A stretch of DNA of 64,000 nt from Symbiodinium kawagutii (GCA_009767595.1 VSDK01012907.1:967990-1031989); one strand, 5' to 3'. Shown: positions 42,775 through 53,801, counted from the stretch's first letter. The notes: generated by a model from the letters alone, not told the origin. Made by a program: numbers and translations.

Positions 42775-42875
42775 GCGCGGACGCAGTGAGGCGGTGGTCA
42801 CATGACACCGATCCCAAGATGGACCGATGGATCTTCCAACAGTTGGACTCCTACAGAGTGGAGGTTCCTCCCCTG
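42775..42875 (+). CDS. Exon candidate
   Basis: GATCCTTGTTCAG precedes and CCCCTG|GTACGAAG follows. The frame reads ADAVRRWSHDTDPKMDRWIF then QQLDSYRVEVPPL. On minus, 42593-42860 is also open in two frames (one with LSMRQCIALAIVADLAHSWK), so the strand is not certain. Confidence 0.5.
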
Positions 42876-43079
42876 GTACGAAGTTGGTTTATAAGCCAAC
42901 GAAGTATATAGCTAACTGGGGCGTACCACTCTGTATGTTTTTGATGGGAAATCCCAATCTTAAGAACACTTCCATTCCACGTCATGGTTGCAAGATGGTT
43001 TTTCTCAAAGCCACTGGTGGTTGAAGAAATTGATCTATTTCAAAGGGTCATGTGATGCCCTGAACTCATGAGCCTCACC

Positions 43080-44400
43080 ATCCTTCAAGGATCCTTCAAC
43101 CATTGATTGAACCATCATGAGATCACTATGAGCCATTGACACTGACCATCGTTAATCAATCTGCTAACCACTATACTATAATCAAGAACTGGTGAACAGA
43201 TGATGGCTGACCATCATGAATGACTACCATTAATATCAACAAATCAATAAGTAAGAACCAGCATGAACTATCACCAACCATCATTTCTCCGAATAATGTT
43301 GGTGGCTATTCCTTATGGAAACCATCATTATAATCCAATCATTGATTCGTTGTCCGTGAATCAATCTTAAGCATTCTCATGAACCATCATTAGCCATCAC
43401 CATTAACCATCACCATCCACCACTGTGATGAACCACGTCACAGAACCACTATGATTAACCATTATTCACCAGTGCTCACCACTAGTGTAATTCACCACTA
43501 GTTACCATTAATCCTTGCAAACCACTATTCATCATTGCCATTATCCATCAGTAAGCATCATTTAACCAGCAGTTAGCCAGCAACCAGCCATCATTTAACC
43601 ATCGATTACCCACAAGTCACCAGAAATTAACTACTATTATCAACCATATAATCGTGGCTCATTGATGCTAATTGTCCCCTATCATTAACCACAAGTTCAT
43701 ACCCTATAAAACCACTGGAATTGTTGGTTGACCATGTACCATTTATCCACCATTGACCACTAGCCATTAATCAACCATAGTCATGAACAAAAAAATCACC
43801 AACCACTAGTCACCATGAATGAAACACTAAACCATTAATAAGCCATTCAGTAATCATTAGCCAACCACTAATCACCATGGCTTGAACATCAATGAACCAT
43901 TATCAATCATTAACCATTGATTAAACAACCTTCATCACCAAATACTTAACCATTCATTGTCTATAATAATTAACCAGCCACTCACCATTGATTAATCATA
44001 GATTAAACATCACTTAAGCATTGTTTGCCAATTTATTCACCAAAATGATTAACCAACCGCTACTCACCATTCATTCAGCCAACCATTTATTGACTGGCCA
44101 ACCATTAATCAACCGCTATTCATCTATAACCATCAACCATTGATAAACCAACCACTCATCATTCATTCATTCATTACTAGTGAACAAACCATTAGCCAAG
44201 CACTAGTCACCAACATAGTCATCAATATACCATTGGCCAACCACTTGGAACAAAGCATTAGTCATGAACAAACAGTCACCAACCACTAGTCACCATGAAT
44301 GGAAACACTAAACCATTAATAAGCCATTCAGTAATCATTAGCCAACCACTAATCACCATGGCTTAAGCACTAACTGACCCTGACTCAACCACTAGTCACC
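43080..44400 (+). other. Long CCAT-rich spacer arm
   Basis: About 1.3 kb dominated by AACCATCATTAACCATCACC-type words, with strong A+C bias. Two stretches, 43795-43880 and 44265-44360, repeat the same 85 bases (AAATCACCAACCACTAGTCA...TCACCATGGCTT). No exon is seen. Confidence 0.8.
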
Positions 44401-44420
44401 ACTGGTCGCTGGTGAGGCAG

Positions 44421-44512
44421 CTCAGCTGGTGACGCGCGCAGAGGAGATTTTAGTCCAAGCGGCGGGCGAGGCGGGGGCGGATTCGGCCGCCATCATGTGG
44501 ACGGAACGTTGA
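44421..44512 (+). CDS. Exon candidate, Ala/Glu-rich helix
   Basis: CTGGTGAGGCAG precedes. The frame reads QLVTRAEEILVQAAGEAGAD then SAAIMWTER and stops at TGA 44510; ATCAT|GTGGAC is a possible donor. It has among the highest third-position G/C in the window. It sits exactly where flanking skew flips from CCAT-type to TGG-type. Product unknown. Confidence 0.6.
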
Positions 44513-44519
44513 AACCGTG

Positions 44520-45010
44520 GTGAACGGTAGTGGTTCCTGGTGATATCATTGGTGCTTAGTGGTGGTTTATTGTGGTTAGTGGTGGTTTATTGTGGCTAGT
44601 GGTGCTTCATAATTGTTTATAGGGGTTAATATTGGTTGATTGTGGTTAATAGTAGTTAGTGGTGATGATTGAGAGGGAGCGAGGCCAGGAGCCAGGGGCA
44701 TCCACATAGCCCTTTAAGGGGGAGCTGCCAGGAGTGCCCAAACCGCATGGTAGGTTAGTGGTGATGATCAGTGGTTAGTAGTGGTGAGTGGCGGTAGACA
44801 GTGATTACTGCTGGTGATTTGATGGTTGGTTTGTAGGTGGCTAGTGGCGATTCATGATGGTGGCTAATGGTGGGTAATCAAGGGTCGGTGAATGATTATG
44901 GTTGATCAATGGTTAATAATTGTGGTTCGTGGTGGTTGATGCTGGTGGTTGGTGATCCTTCTTAATGGCGGTTTCTGTTGATGATTGGTTGTTAATGACA
45001 AAGATAGTGA
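44520..45010 (+). other. TGG-rich spacer arm
   Basis: TTAGTGGTGGTTTATTGTGG-type words with G+T bias, broken only by the small exon candidate at 44689. It mirrors 43080-44400. Confidence 0.75.
44689..44749 (+). CDS. Small exon candidate
   Basis: GCGAGGCCAG precedes and AACCGCATG|GTAGGTTAG follows. The frame reads SQGHPHSPLRGSCQECPNRM. A CxxC pair is present. Short, but both splice contexts are good. Confidence 0.45.
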
Positions 45011-45504
45011 TGTTCCCAACTTGGTCAAGTCACCAATGTGTGATGTTCAAATGCTGGTTGCAAGTTTTCTAATTTGTGGTTTTGTGGTGATCAAATGATG
45101 GTGAGTCATCGCTAATCGCGGTTGACTGTGGTAAATGCCAGTTGGCAGTGGTTTAGTATAGATGATTTTGAGATATTTTGAGGGTCTTGTAACAACCATT
45201 GGAGTATCACTGCAATGATTAATACTGTAACAACCGTGACAATGGTTGGTGGCGGTTAATAGTGCCTTTGCCGTGACCGCCCACGACTGGCCACAGCACC
45301 TATGATTCTTGTCTATCCACCTTTCCCCATGGTCAGCGACAGCCATGCGATCAAAGGCAATGTTGTAGAATGGTTGAATGACTGCAAATCAAGGAACAAC
45401 CCAATTGTTGCATTGTGATTTCACGTCAGCAATCATTGAGTGGTTCTCTGGCTCATGATCTTCACCATTGGAAAATCCAAGATTCCAAAAACAGGCACTT
45501 ACCA

Positions 45505-46446
45505 CGTCACTCGGCCGCATAAACGACACACGCACAGGTGAACGAAGGCTCCATCTACACGCAATTTGGAAGCATCGAATCGGCAGCGGGATGGGCAGTG
45601 GGGAAGACCATGGGCCCAAAGGCTGTTGCAAGGACTCGTATCACCAAGTTCATCAGGTTTTTCACGCACTCATCATGGACCTCACGTGGTCCATGTGGGA
45701 TTTGACGCCGTGAAGAGCTTGTCAGACCTTGCTCTTTGCCATGGCAAGCTGCGGACTTCTGAGCCTCGTCGTGGTTGTCCCTCTCTTGCCCGCCCTCCTA
45801 CCAAAGCACCTCTTGCTTATCAAGGGGACAGAAAGGCAGGGGCCCGCCTGCTGACCCTCTCCGAGACCTAGCAGAGCAATGGTCGCAAGTGGATCAACAC
45901 CTCTCGCTCCTGAGAGTGATACGGTGATCCATGACAAGGATGAGGTGATAGCTTGTTTGGCTCAAATTTGTCCTTGCCTTGGCTTTCTTCTTCGTTCTTT
46001 GGTGCGATGGCCGGGTCTACAGACATCGCCACTACTGATCGAGTGCGGACTCTGGCTGATGCCATTTTTGAAGCCTTCCGGAGGTGCCTCCAGCCCTTGC
46101 CTTCGAGGCATTGGGCATGCCGATCAAGCCACCGGTGATGAAGTTTGAGCGATACATGGAGCTGCTCGATTGGGTGCAGGTTGCTAGGCCGACGGCACGG
46201 CACGTCATGGCCGCATGCAACCTGAGAAGTCTCTGCAGCTCGACTGAGAAGTCTCTGCAGCTCGAAGCTCCGCAGGACACTGACACCTACGCGGCAATCT
46301 GCAGCGTGTTTCCACCCGAGCAGGTGCATTCCCTCCCCCCAATGATTCAGTTCCGTTACCCCATCACGCGCTGCAGGCTGACCGAGCAGCAGGCAGTGTC
46401 CAACGTGGAGCATTTTGGCATTTTGCCTCCACTTTATGAGGCCTAG
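45505..46446 (+). CDS. Coding block ending in a stop, probably exons or a frameshifted copy
   Basis: Three protein-like frames follow on +: from ACGCACAG, NEGSIYTQFGSIESAAGWAV and GKTMGPKAVARTRITKFIRF; at about 46010, MAGSTDIATTDRVRTLADAI then FEAFRR; and 46084-46446, KPPVMKFERYMELLDWVQVA, RPTARHVMAACNLRSLCSST, RCRLTEQQAVSNVEHFGILP, ending PLYEA at TAG 46444. The last piece is the best supported (about 120 codons). A duplicated GAGAAGTCTCTGCAGCTCGA lies at 46225/46246. Frame changes without clear introns suggest either missed small introns or decay. Minus is open for 194 codons here, read as a shadow. Confidence 0.5.
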
Positions 46447-46647
46447 CTTCATGCTAAGTTTTTTGTTTCATCGTGTGACATTTCCTATAAATAATATTTA
46501 AATGCGTTGGTTGACATACAGGTGCGTTTATAAGCATTTTCATTCATTGACATATTCTACAAATAGATGTATTAAGAATGTTTGTGTGCGTGTGTGATCT
46601 GGGGGTGCTTAGGGGACAATGACCAACAATAATGGTTAAACAACTAT

Positions 46648-46743
46648 TGGTTGGCGGTTTGATTGACATTGGCTTCCCCAGGTATCATCAAATGATTGGT
46701 TGGTTGACAAGCATATTTTCATAGGGGTTGAAACCACTAGCCG
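46648..46743 (+). repeat. Family B element
   Basis: ATTGGTTGGCGGTTTGATTG ... AGGGGTTGAAACCACTAGCCGG with the AAATGATTGGTTGGTTGACA core. The outer bases are diverged. Confidence 0.75.
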
Positions 46744-46906
46744 GCAATGGCTTTACTTGTGGTTTTTGATGATTGCTGCTGATTCATGGCTTTATCAACC
46801 ATGTGTCACCCACCTGTTGTTCACTTTTTTTGGAATGCGCTCAACGGTAGTCACTAGTCACCCTTTGTGGTTCACAATCAGGAGCTGGTCTGGGCGGGGT
46901 ATGTAG

Positions 46907-46970
46907 GGCCACCACCTCGCCCCCAAGATCATCGCAAGAATCGGCGACTCGAAGGACTTCACGAACATGC
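46907..46970 (+). CDS. Exon candidate
   Basis: GGCGGGGTATGTAG precedes. The frame reads GHHLAPKIIARIGDSKDFTN, with strong third-position G/C, then MPNHGKTTRDFSES with weaker bias. The right border is unclear. Product unknown. Confidence 0.5.
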
Positions 46971-47169
46971 CAAATCATGGCAAAACTACGCGAGATTTTT
47001 CTGAGTCGACTATAAACCTAATCATGGCCAAGCATCATCAGCATAATGGTAAACATGTGTGGTCAACAATGAGCTGGCTATGGTTGGTGACTTGCAATTC
47101 TTGTCAACTCACCACAATCAACCATCAACCTGCGGCGTTCTTGGCCACAATTACCAGCATTAACTAGCG

Positions 47170-48040
47170 TTGAACCGCCCTGAGACCATGATGGTTGACG
47201 AATCGCTGATGCAGGTTTATCAATGACTGAAATTTTAATGATTGAACCTGATGATTATGACTATGACATCTTAGTTATTCATAACTGGTTCTTTGTTAAT
47301 TAACGCCATGATTTTGGTCAATGACTTTAATAGACCCTGAATCATCAATAGCTGCTTTGGATCCCTTCACACAAATAGGGATGAATTTGAATATCACCAA
47401 CTTGTGAGCACCAGTTGGTTATCAACCAACATCAAGCATCATTGACCATCAAAAACAATGTCTGAGCCATCATTCAACCATCATGAACCACAACCATGAT
47501 TCAATCATCATGTAATCTTACCATCATGTAATCATCGAAGACCAATGATTGTTAAGCCGTAAAAGTTGGAAACCACGGGTGCATGACGGTTACATGCAAC
47601 CACAACTACCATTTCACCAAGTGAATTATAGCTACTACCTTTGCTTTTGTTTGGTTTCTTGGGATATGATTGATTTAACATGTTTCGCCACTAAAGCTGT
47701 TGGACTTTTAGCAAGGGATCTAGTTGAGCCACCAAGTTCACCATGCTAACAGGTCTCTTTGACCATCCATACTCAACCATAATGAATCCCACATCTATAG
47801 TAAGAGACCATGGTCAACTATCTGGTGGTCACTATGACAAAATATCACCAACTATCAACCATAATAAGTCCCACCGTAGGGTCAATCAGAGTTAATAAAA
47901 CCATCAACCAAACCATGCTTAACTAGAGTCAACCAGAGTTAAAAATTGTAGAAAATTTTCGAAAGTCAACTATAGGAAGCCATATCAAAACATAACATAG
48001 TCAAACCTATCGAAAATCCCATGCTTAACTCTCATGAAAC
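47170..48040. other. Spacer, partly CCAT-rich
   Basis: ATCATGTAATCTTACCATCATG and AACCATAATAAGTCCCACC words. The open frame at 47549-47749 lacks third-position bias. Confidence 0.55.
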
Positions 48041-48044
48041 CATG

Positions 48045-48208
48045 GTTCTACCCTGGTCTCGCCAAGCTGGTCTTCTGAGGCATGGCAACCTGGGGGAGCT
48101 CTACTTGCACGACGTGGGCCATGCAGGGGCACCCACACAAGGGGCACCCAGGGAGCAGATCAGCTTGGGAAAGTGGGAACCAGGGGCAGTTCTATGGATG
48201 GCTAAGAG
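48045..48208 (+). CDS. Exon candidate, about 54 codons
   Basis: The frame reads PWSRQAGLLRHGNLGELYLH, DVGHAGAPTQGAPREQISLG, KWEPGAVLWMAK and ends at AAGAG|GTGAATT. GGGGCACCCA is repeated 18 bases apart. The left border is not fixed. Product unknown. Confidence 0.55.
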
Positions 48209-48241
48209 GTGAATTTTCATGGTATTTCATGGTGGTTGATA

Positions 48242-48330
48242 TGGTTGTTGGTTTTCAACATTTTTATTTTCACCAGTAATTATTAACAAATGGTTGGTTG
48301 ACTAATATTTCATGGTGGTTGATGGTTTCT
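48242..48330 (+). repeat. Family B element
   Basis: TTGTTGGTTTTCAACATTTT at the left, the CAGTAATTATTAACAAATGG core, and TGACTAATATTTCATGG at the right. It begins about 35 bases after an exon end. Confidence 0.7.
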
Positions 48331-48336
48331 GATCTG

Positions 48337-48436
48337 GGTGTTTCTATTCATAGGGGGCCCCCTCAATCACCCAATATTGACCATTTGTAGGAATGAACCA
48401 GACATTTGGGGGCGCCCCCAATTCTGAGAAGCCGCC
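48337..48436 (+). repeat. Family A element
   Basis: GGTGTTTCTATTCATAGGGG ... TTTGGGGGCGCCCCCAATTC-TGAGAAGCCGCC. The central GGTACC of other copies is GGCGCC here. Confidence 0.8.
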
Positions 48437-48877
48437 ATGTGTTTGTCAGTTGGGGGTTACAGTAGTTGATGGTTACTCATGTTGCAAATAGATGGTTGGA
48501 AACGGCTTATTCTGGTGAAATAATGGAGGATCGTGATTGACTATGGCCAGTTAATAGTGAATTCATGGGTTAATGGATGGTTAATCAATACTGATTTGCG
48601 ATGTTAGGTGATGGTCAATACTGTTTGATGATTGCTGACGGGTTGGTAGCCACGCCACAGCCTCATTTGAATCGATGACTGCTTACAACCAGTCAAACTA
48701 TTGATGCGCGTTCCTTCTTGGATGGTCATACCCCTCAAAATACATCCCCGTTGAAGAGGATCATTTCGGGATAGATCCGTGTAATTTCGACAATACTGAC
48801 ATCGAGAGATTTTGGAACGGACATGTCGGCGGAGAAATTAGAATGTTCAAGCATGTCACGATCAGGATACGATTGGG

Positions 48878-49297
48878 TTGCAGTGGATAGTTGGCCAGGC
48901 AGTGAGTTCGAGTTCCCCAAGGCAGAGGAATGGTTCAACCTGTGTGCCCCTATTATGGGGGTCGGGACATCATCTTGGTGCGAGAGATTCATGTTTCACA
49001 ATGTGCTCGGATGGAGTTTCTGAGTTGAAAAAATGCAGCAGTGTGGGTCGGAGGGCGTCCAAGAACTGGGGCCGTGTGGAAAGAAAGGAGGACCTGAACC
49101 TGAATTTGACTGGCATATCCATGTCGTCCCACAAAATCACATATGTGGGCAGCCGCATGTACGGCAACTTTGGCGAGTGTCGTTTGCATGGGCCCTCCAA
49201 CTACCGCATGAGGGACGTCCTCATCCGTCCCTACTGCGACATAGTTTGTTGGGAAGAACGACAATCGCCATATTTCGCCTGCCAACAGCTGTCCTGA
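48878..49297 (+). CDS. Exon or intronless coding block
   Basis: One + frame is open for about 139 codons. The 3' half has strong third-position G/C and reads LNLNLTGISMSSHKITYVGS, RMYGNFGECRLHGPSNYRMR, DVLIRPYCDIVCWEERQSPY, stopping at TGA 49295. Upstream, a second + frame (48823-49023, WPGSEFEFPKAEEWFNLCAP) is equally protein-like, so a frame change or intron near 49000 is likely. Product not recognised. Confidence 0.5.
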   Translation: MQWIVGQAVSSSSPRQRNGSTCVPLLWGSGHHLGARDSCFTMCSDGVSELKKCSSVGRRASKNWGRVERKEDLNLNLTGISMSSHKITYVGSRMYGNFGECRLHGPSNYRMRDVLIRPYCDIVCWEERQSPYFACQQLS

Positions 49298-49299
49298 AA

Positions 49300-50400
49300 C
49301 TTGCTGCTAATCAGTTGACCGAAGTTCATCAGCAATTGGGTTGTGAATCTCCTCCACTTGGCTCCCCAACGTTCTGAACCCCCAACTGCATGAACTAAGT
49401 TGAGATTCCATCCAAGGTAACCTGCAAATTGGGGAGACAACTGGCCAGCCATGCTGATCTACTGGTGGACTGGCCATTGCTGTGGTGGGGGCGTACAGAC
49501 CATATGGCGCTATTTCATGCACAGTGGCATAGCCTACAAATGTAAGCTATGATTTTGGATGGCATAATATGATACAGTGTGACTAAACTTTGTATGGTGA
49601 TACATGAAGTAGCTTATTTGTCAGTTGAGGTCTGATGTACACTATATTGGTGTTTTGCTTGCTCCTTTGAAACCGCAAGCTGTGTCGAGTTAGAACTATC
49701 TCCTATATCGCATGCAACATATGATTTGTCTAGTATGATACAACACAATGGTGTTCAATGCTTGATACTGAAGATGTGATATAGAAACACATGTATATAC
49801 ACATGCCTATGAATTAAACGCACAACTCATATGGAGGTACAACAGTAAAACTGTATCCAGTGTAGATTTACACAGAGTGCTTGTTCCATAGTATAGATTA
49901 TATGGACATATTCTTTCGGTGCTTTTTTTTTGTACACTTGTACATGTCTACTGTGGATGTGTGCAAATAGTCATATATTCAAAGGGCACTGCGTATATAC
50001 TGTGCAAGAATCAATAGATATGTAAGCACATGCACAAAATGTTTATACAATGTACCGTCCACGCATGCAGCCACGACATGTGAAAGGCATTGGTTCCCTA
50101 ATGAAAATTGATTAATCGATCTTCCATGGTATTCTATGGGACAATACGCCTAATAAAGATGTACTGACTGCAGGTTGTTGTCATGTTTTTAATTGCGTGG
50201 TTGCTAGTGAAAGGCGACTCATCACCTGCGATCGTCCGATCTGTGGTCCAACCATGGTGCTCCACTCAAACACTCGAATGTCCAGCGCGGTGTTCAGAAT
50301 GGTCACCATATTGAACCAATAGCAACCAACCATCATTAACAATCATTAACCATCATTAAACATCATTAACAATCATTAACAATCATTAGCCATCATGCTG
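49300..50400. other. AT-rich spacer without recognised gene
   Basis: Unlike other spacers, 49540-50160 lacks CCAT/TGG words and is plain AT-rich sequence with GTATAC and ATATGT words. 50300-50400 returns to CATCATTAACAATCATTAAC words leading to the next exon. Confidence 0.55.
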
Positions 50401-50436
50401 GTTGGTTGCTCGGCCCGGTCCAAGCATGGTGCTCAG

Positions 50437-50535
50437 GTGCCACTGGCCTTGCTGCACAACACCAAGAGCTGTTTGGTCGGTCTCAAACTCTGGGGTGCCT
50501 GGGCTGCGAGCGCCGAAGCAACGAGGGCAGCCTAG
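50437..50535 (+). CDS. Exon candidate
   Basis: CATGGTGCTCAG precedes. Phase 0; reads VPLALLHNTKSCLVGLKLWG then AWAASAEATRAA, to TAG 50533 or a GC donor CCTAG|GCGTTTC. Strong third-position G/C. Product unknown. Confidence 0.55.
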   Translation: MPLALLHNTKSCLVGLKLWGAWAASAEATRAA

Positions 50536-50589
50536 GCGTTTCTGTTGGCGGCTTGGTCGGTCCAAGGCTTGAGTCGGATCACTTGTCAC

Positions 50590-50687
50590 ATCGCCGGCGT
50601 GTGGGATGAATCAATTAACCATTGTTTTCCCTATAGTCTTGTTGGTTATTATCTGCCATTATTGTTGGTTAATATTGACCCATAGCC
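50590..50687 (+). repeat. Family D element, left end lost
   Basis: CAATTAACCATTGTTTTCCC, TTGTTGGTTATTATCTGCC, GTTAATATTGACCCATAGCC. It starts within 60 bases of an exon end; a TGTTTGATGA triplication follows. Confidence 0.75.
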
Positions 50688-51039
50688 ATGTTTGATGATG
50701 TTTGATGATGTTTGATGTTCATGCCGGCTCCAAGCATGGCTTGACTCAGCCAAGACGGCGATATCAACATTGACAGAAAGTTTCAATGGGCGGTTGAACC
50801 TCCTGATTCGCATGCCTAACCAGTGGTGAGACCGAGCTGTTCATTGGTGCTGGTTGTTGCCATGGGTAACCATGGCTATCACTTGACTTACCTGGCGGTT
50901 GATCCTAGACGACAATACCCAGTTACACAGGATGATACTTGTGGTTGGCCGTGGTTGACGCTGTTTGATTATGGACTATACCCAGCTATGATTGGTTGAA
51001 GTCTTGTTGAGAATGATTCAATACTACTGTAGTGCTGGT

Positions 51040-51680
51040 GACTCCTTCGATTGACTGTCAAGCAACCATAAATCATCAATTGATCATCATCAATCATCAT
51101 CAACCTTCAGCTCACCATGAGTTACAATCAACCATGGATTACCCAGCATTCATGATCATGAACCTTCAGCTAACCGTCAATGAACCATCAAAAAAACATC
51201 AAGTAGCGCTCAGTCAACTATCAACCCGCCATCACTCACCCATCAAGTAACCACAATTTAACCTTCAGTGAACCATCATTGACCTTCAAGTAGCTATCAA
51301 TTAACCATCACAAACCTTCAATCGGTCACCAATCAAACCATCAGTGACACCATCAATTCATCATTATGGACATTTCAGGCGGCAATGATTACATGAACCC
51401 ATGATTTCCCATGACCGATCAACTCACCATCACTTCACCATGATTTACCATACTAGTAGTTATTCACCCTTTGTTCATGGCTCATGGGAACTAACCATCA
51501 TCAACATGCATAAATCCATGATTTCCCCATATTTACCATGAAACTGGACCTTTCAAACCATGATTTCAACCATCTAACCCATTATGAACCCATGATTGAT
51601 TTCAACCATGTATTCACCATATCATTTCCCATTATTAACCATAGTTTAACCATATGATTCCCTATGGTTAGCCGTTTATT
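51040..51680 (+). other. CCAT-rich spacer arm
   Basis: ATCAACCTTCAGCTCACCATG and AACCATCAATTAACC words. A+C biased, continuing through the family D cluster to the exon at 52042. Confidence 0.75.
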
Positions 51681-51682
51681 CA

Positions 51683-52010
51683 CCATTTGGCACTGGGTTA
51701 AAACCCTTAGTCCCCCTGGTTCCCCTATCATTAACCAGCTCGTTTTCCCTATAAGATGGCTGTTTATTATCCCTCATGACATTGGTTGGTGAAATGCTTG
51801 ACCCATAGCCATGTGTAGCTGGTATATCCCCTACTATTGTTGCTTATTATCCCCTATTATCAACCATTAATCAGCTAGAAATCACCATTGGTTGGTTGGT
51901 TCACTGCTTGACCCATAGCCATAGCTGGTATATCCCCAAGCTAGTTGCTAGTTGTGATCCCCTATAATTAATCATTAACCAGCTATGGTTGGTTAACTGC
52001 TTGACCCAGC
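51683..52010 (+). repeat. Cluster of three family D elements
   Basis: CCCTTAGTCCCCCTGGTTCC, CCAGCTCGTTTTCCCTATAAG, then GCTTGACCCATAGCC twice, each followed by TAGCTGGTATATCCCC, and finally GCTTGACCCAGCTCGCC, the left arm of the exon-flanking inverted repeat. Confidence 0.85.
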
Positions 52011-52163
52011 TCGCCATTTCTTCGCCACGGCTTCGCCCCAGGCCCGGAGCATCCCAACGTAGAGCGCAAGCTCCGGGAGTTCGCCGCCATCCTGGGCGCC
52101 GTGGGCTTCTCCAGCGCCTTGGCGAGCCGCCAGGCGTGGTGGTTGAAATGGCGAGCTGGGTCG
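52002..52163. repeat. Inverted repeat flanking an exon
   Basis: TGACCCAGCTCGCCATTTC (52002-52020) pairs with GAAATGGCGAGCTGGGTCG (52145-52163) at 18 of 19 positions. The exon 52042-52133 lies between the arms. Confidence 0.9.
52042..52133 (+). CDS. Exon, 92 nt, GC donor
   Basis: GGCTTCGCCCCAG precedes. The frame reads PEHPNVERKLREFAAILGAV then GFSSALASRQ, with nearly all third positions G or C. The end CGCCAG|GCGTGG is a GC-type donor, ending in phase 0, which matches the phase-0 start of the exon at 52685. Soluble, helical-looking; product unknown. Confidence 0.7.
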
Positions 52164-52660
52164 AGATTCGCCAACCAGCCTTTCATGGGGATTCACCACC
52201 AACAAACTCATAGGGAAAACAATGGTTAATGATGGGGAAACCAGGGGTACAATGGTTAGTGGATGGTGAATGGATGGTGAATGGATGGTTAACAATGGTT
52301 TTGACGCTTTGACTCTGCTGCCAAGTGAGACTTGACTCTGCGTCAGAAATCGGACACCCGGCACCAAGTTTAATAATGGTTAATAATGGTTGAAATGTTT
52401 AGCTAATGCTTTAAGAGTAGATGATAATTAGCTAATCAATCCTTGTGAACAACTGTTTAAAGGTTGACTGAAGGATGACATGGGTATTGAACGATTAATG
52501 GTGCAACAGTCGCTTAATGAATGATTTGGTAGTGGTAGATGAATTGCTTTGATCAGTGGCTAATCATGGCTAATGGAAGGTTGATCAGAAATGGTTCATG
52601 AATGGGTACCGGTACCAATGGTCAGGTGATGATTAATTGATGGTTAGTTGATGATTAAAG
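52164..52660 (+). other. TGG-rich spacer arm with inverted family D fragment
   Basis: 52164-52260 is a family D fragment in minus orientation (GGGAAAACAATGGTTAATGA, GGGGAAACCAGGGGTAC). GGATGGTGAAT triplets and TAATAATGGTT words follow. Confidence 0.7.
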
Positions 52661-52684
52661 TGCCGCTGGCCCAATTTGCCTCAG

Positions 52685-52741
52685 GCGTTCGGCACTCTCG
52701 CCAAAGGAATGCTCTGGGAGGCCTTTGATTTTGACATTATG
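52685..52741 (+). CDS. Exon, 19 codons
   Basis: CAATTTGCCTCAG is a good acceptor and GACATTATG|GTTGATT a possible donor. Phase 0 at both ends: AFGTLAKGMLWEAFDFDIM. It follows 52042-52133 in phase and precedes 53713 in phase, so the three probably belong to one mRNA. Confidence 0.65.
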
Positions 52742-52755
52742 GTTGATTACCATGT

Positions 52756-52858
52756 GGTGGTTTCTCAAGATAGGAATACCCCAAAATCATTCAATATGAA
52801 CCACTCATAGTAATTGATAAACCAACCATTTTCGGGGTTCCCTATTTGAGAATCTGCC
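52756..52858 (+). repeat. Family A element 14 bases inside an intron
   Basis: GGTGGTTTCTCAAGATAGGA ... CCAACCATTTTCGGGGTTCC-CTATTTGAGAATCTGCC. It begins 14 bases after the exon ending at 52741. Confidence 0.8.
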
Positions 52859-53159
52859 ACAGTAGCTAATTGCATGTTGGCAACGTCAACTAACCCAAAG
52901 AAGGGCCAGTAGTTCCCATCCTGATAAAGACTGGTGACTGGTCATCTGGGAGATGTTCACCAGGGTACCAGGGTTTTGACCCAAAGCCATATTAGCTAAC
53001 TATGAACCATTGGCTATGACCATAGTGATTATTACAGTTACCATTCTATGATGCTTGCTGAAAAGCATAGCAGTAAGAATTGTAACAAGCATTCTAATAG
53101 TGGTTGATAGCCATATGAGCTCATCATCAAACCATATATCAATCATACCTGTGGTTCCC

Positions 53160-53225
53160 CACCTGTCACGCTAGCTGATCCTCCTCCGGCTCGGCTGTGG
53201 GCCCTGCCTGACCTTAACCCGTGAT
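53160..53225. other. Small GC-rich island, strand uncertain
   Basis: On +, CACGCTAG opens LILLRLGCGPCLTLTR. On minus, a frame reads GPTAEPEEDQLA to a stop. Including it as a + exon would break the phase between 52741 and 53713, so it is not joined to that gene. Confidence 0.3.
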
Positions 53226-53712
53226 GTTTCTGTATCGCACACCGCGATCTTTAGACTCTTGTGGACCCTCCCAGACTTCAACTAGATACGATTTCCTGAC
53301 TCATAGGGAAACCACCAAGATTGAGGGGTGCACCATTTATGGACTCAGATTACTAATGATAGTAGCGAATGGGTTGGGAAAACGAATGACAGCAAACATG
53401 ATTCGTTTCTAGTTTCTAGTTCACCACACAATGATAGTAGCGGGTTTCATTTTATGGTGCATGGTCATTTTCTTGTGCTTACTGGCATTCCCAACCTCAT
53501 CCAGAGTCGACCATTACCTGTTACCAAATGATTGGCACCACTAATGGCCTTCCACCATTGGCATCAACCAGGAGTAACCACTGGAAAACAAAATTGGCCA
53601 CTCTTACCACCATGGACCGCTATTAACCACTAGTGACCACTTTTATCCACTATTAACCACTACTATCCTTGTAAACCATAGTGACCATTGACCGTGCGGC
53701 CGTGTCTCTCAG

Positions 53713-53801
53713 GTCACGTACCTCAAGTTGTTGCAGGAGATGTGGAGGCACAGCCCAGTGGGTGCCAGCAGGAAGGGGAACCAAGCCCACCATCGGGACA
53801 T
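53713..53801 (+). CDS. Exon, 89 nt
   Basis: GTGTCTCTCAG is a good acceptor, GGGACAT|GTGATG a possible donor. Phase 0 start: VTYLKLLQEMWRHSPVGASR then KGNQAHHRD. Strong third-position G/C. It continues the frame of the exon at 52685. Leftover phase 2 does not fit the exon at 54787, so a further exon between them is likely or that exon belongs elsewhere. Confidence 0.65.

Noticed and set aside
45868..46452. 194-codon minus open frame
   Set aside because: Antisense of the better + frame that ends at 46446, whose composition and stop position are more gene-like.
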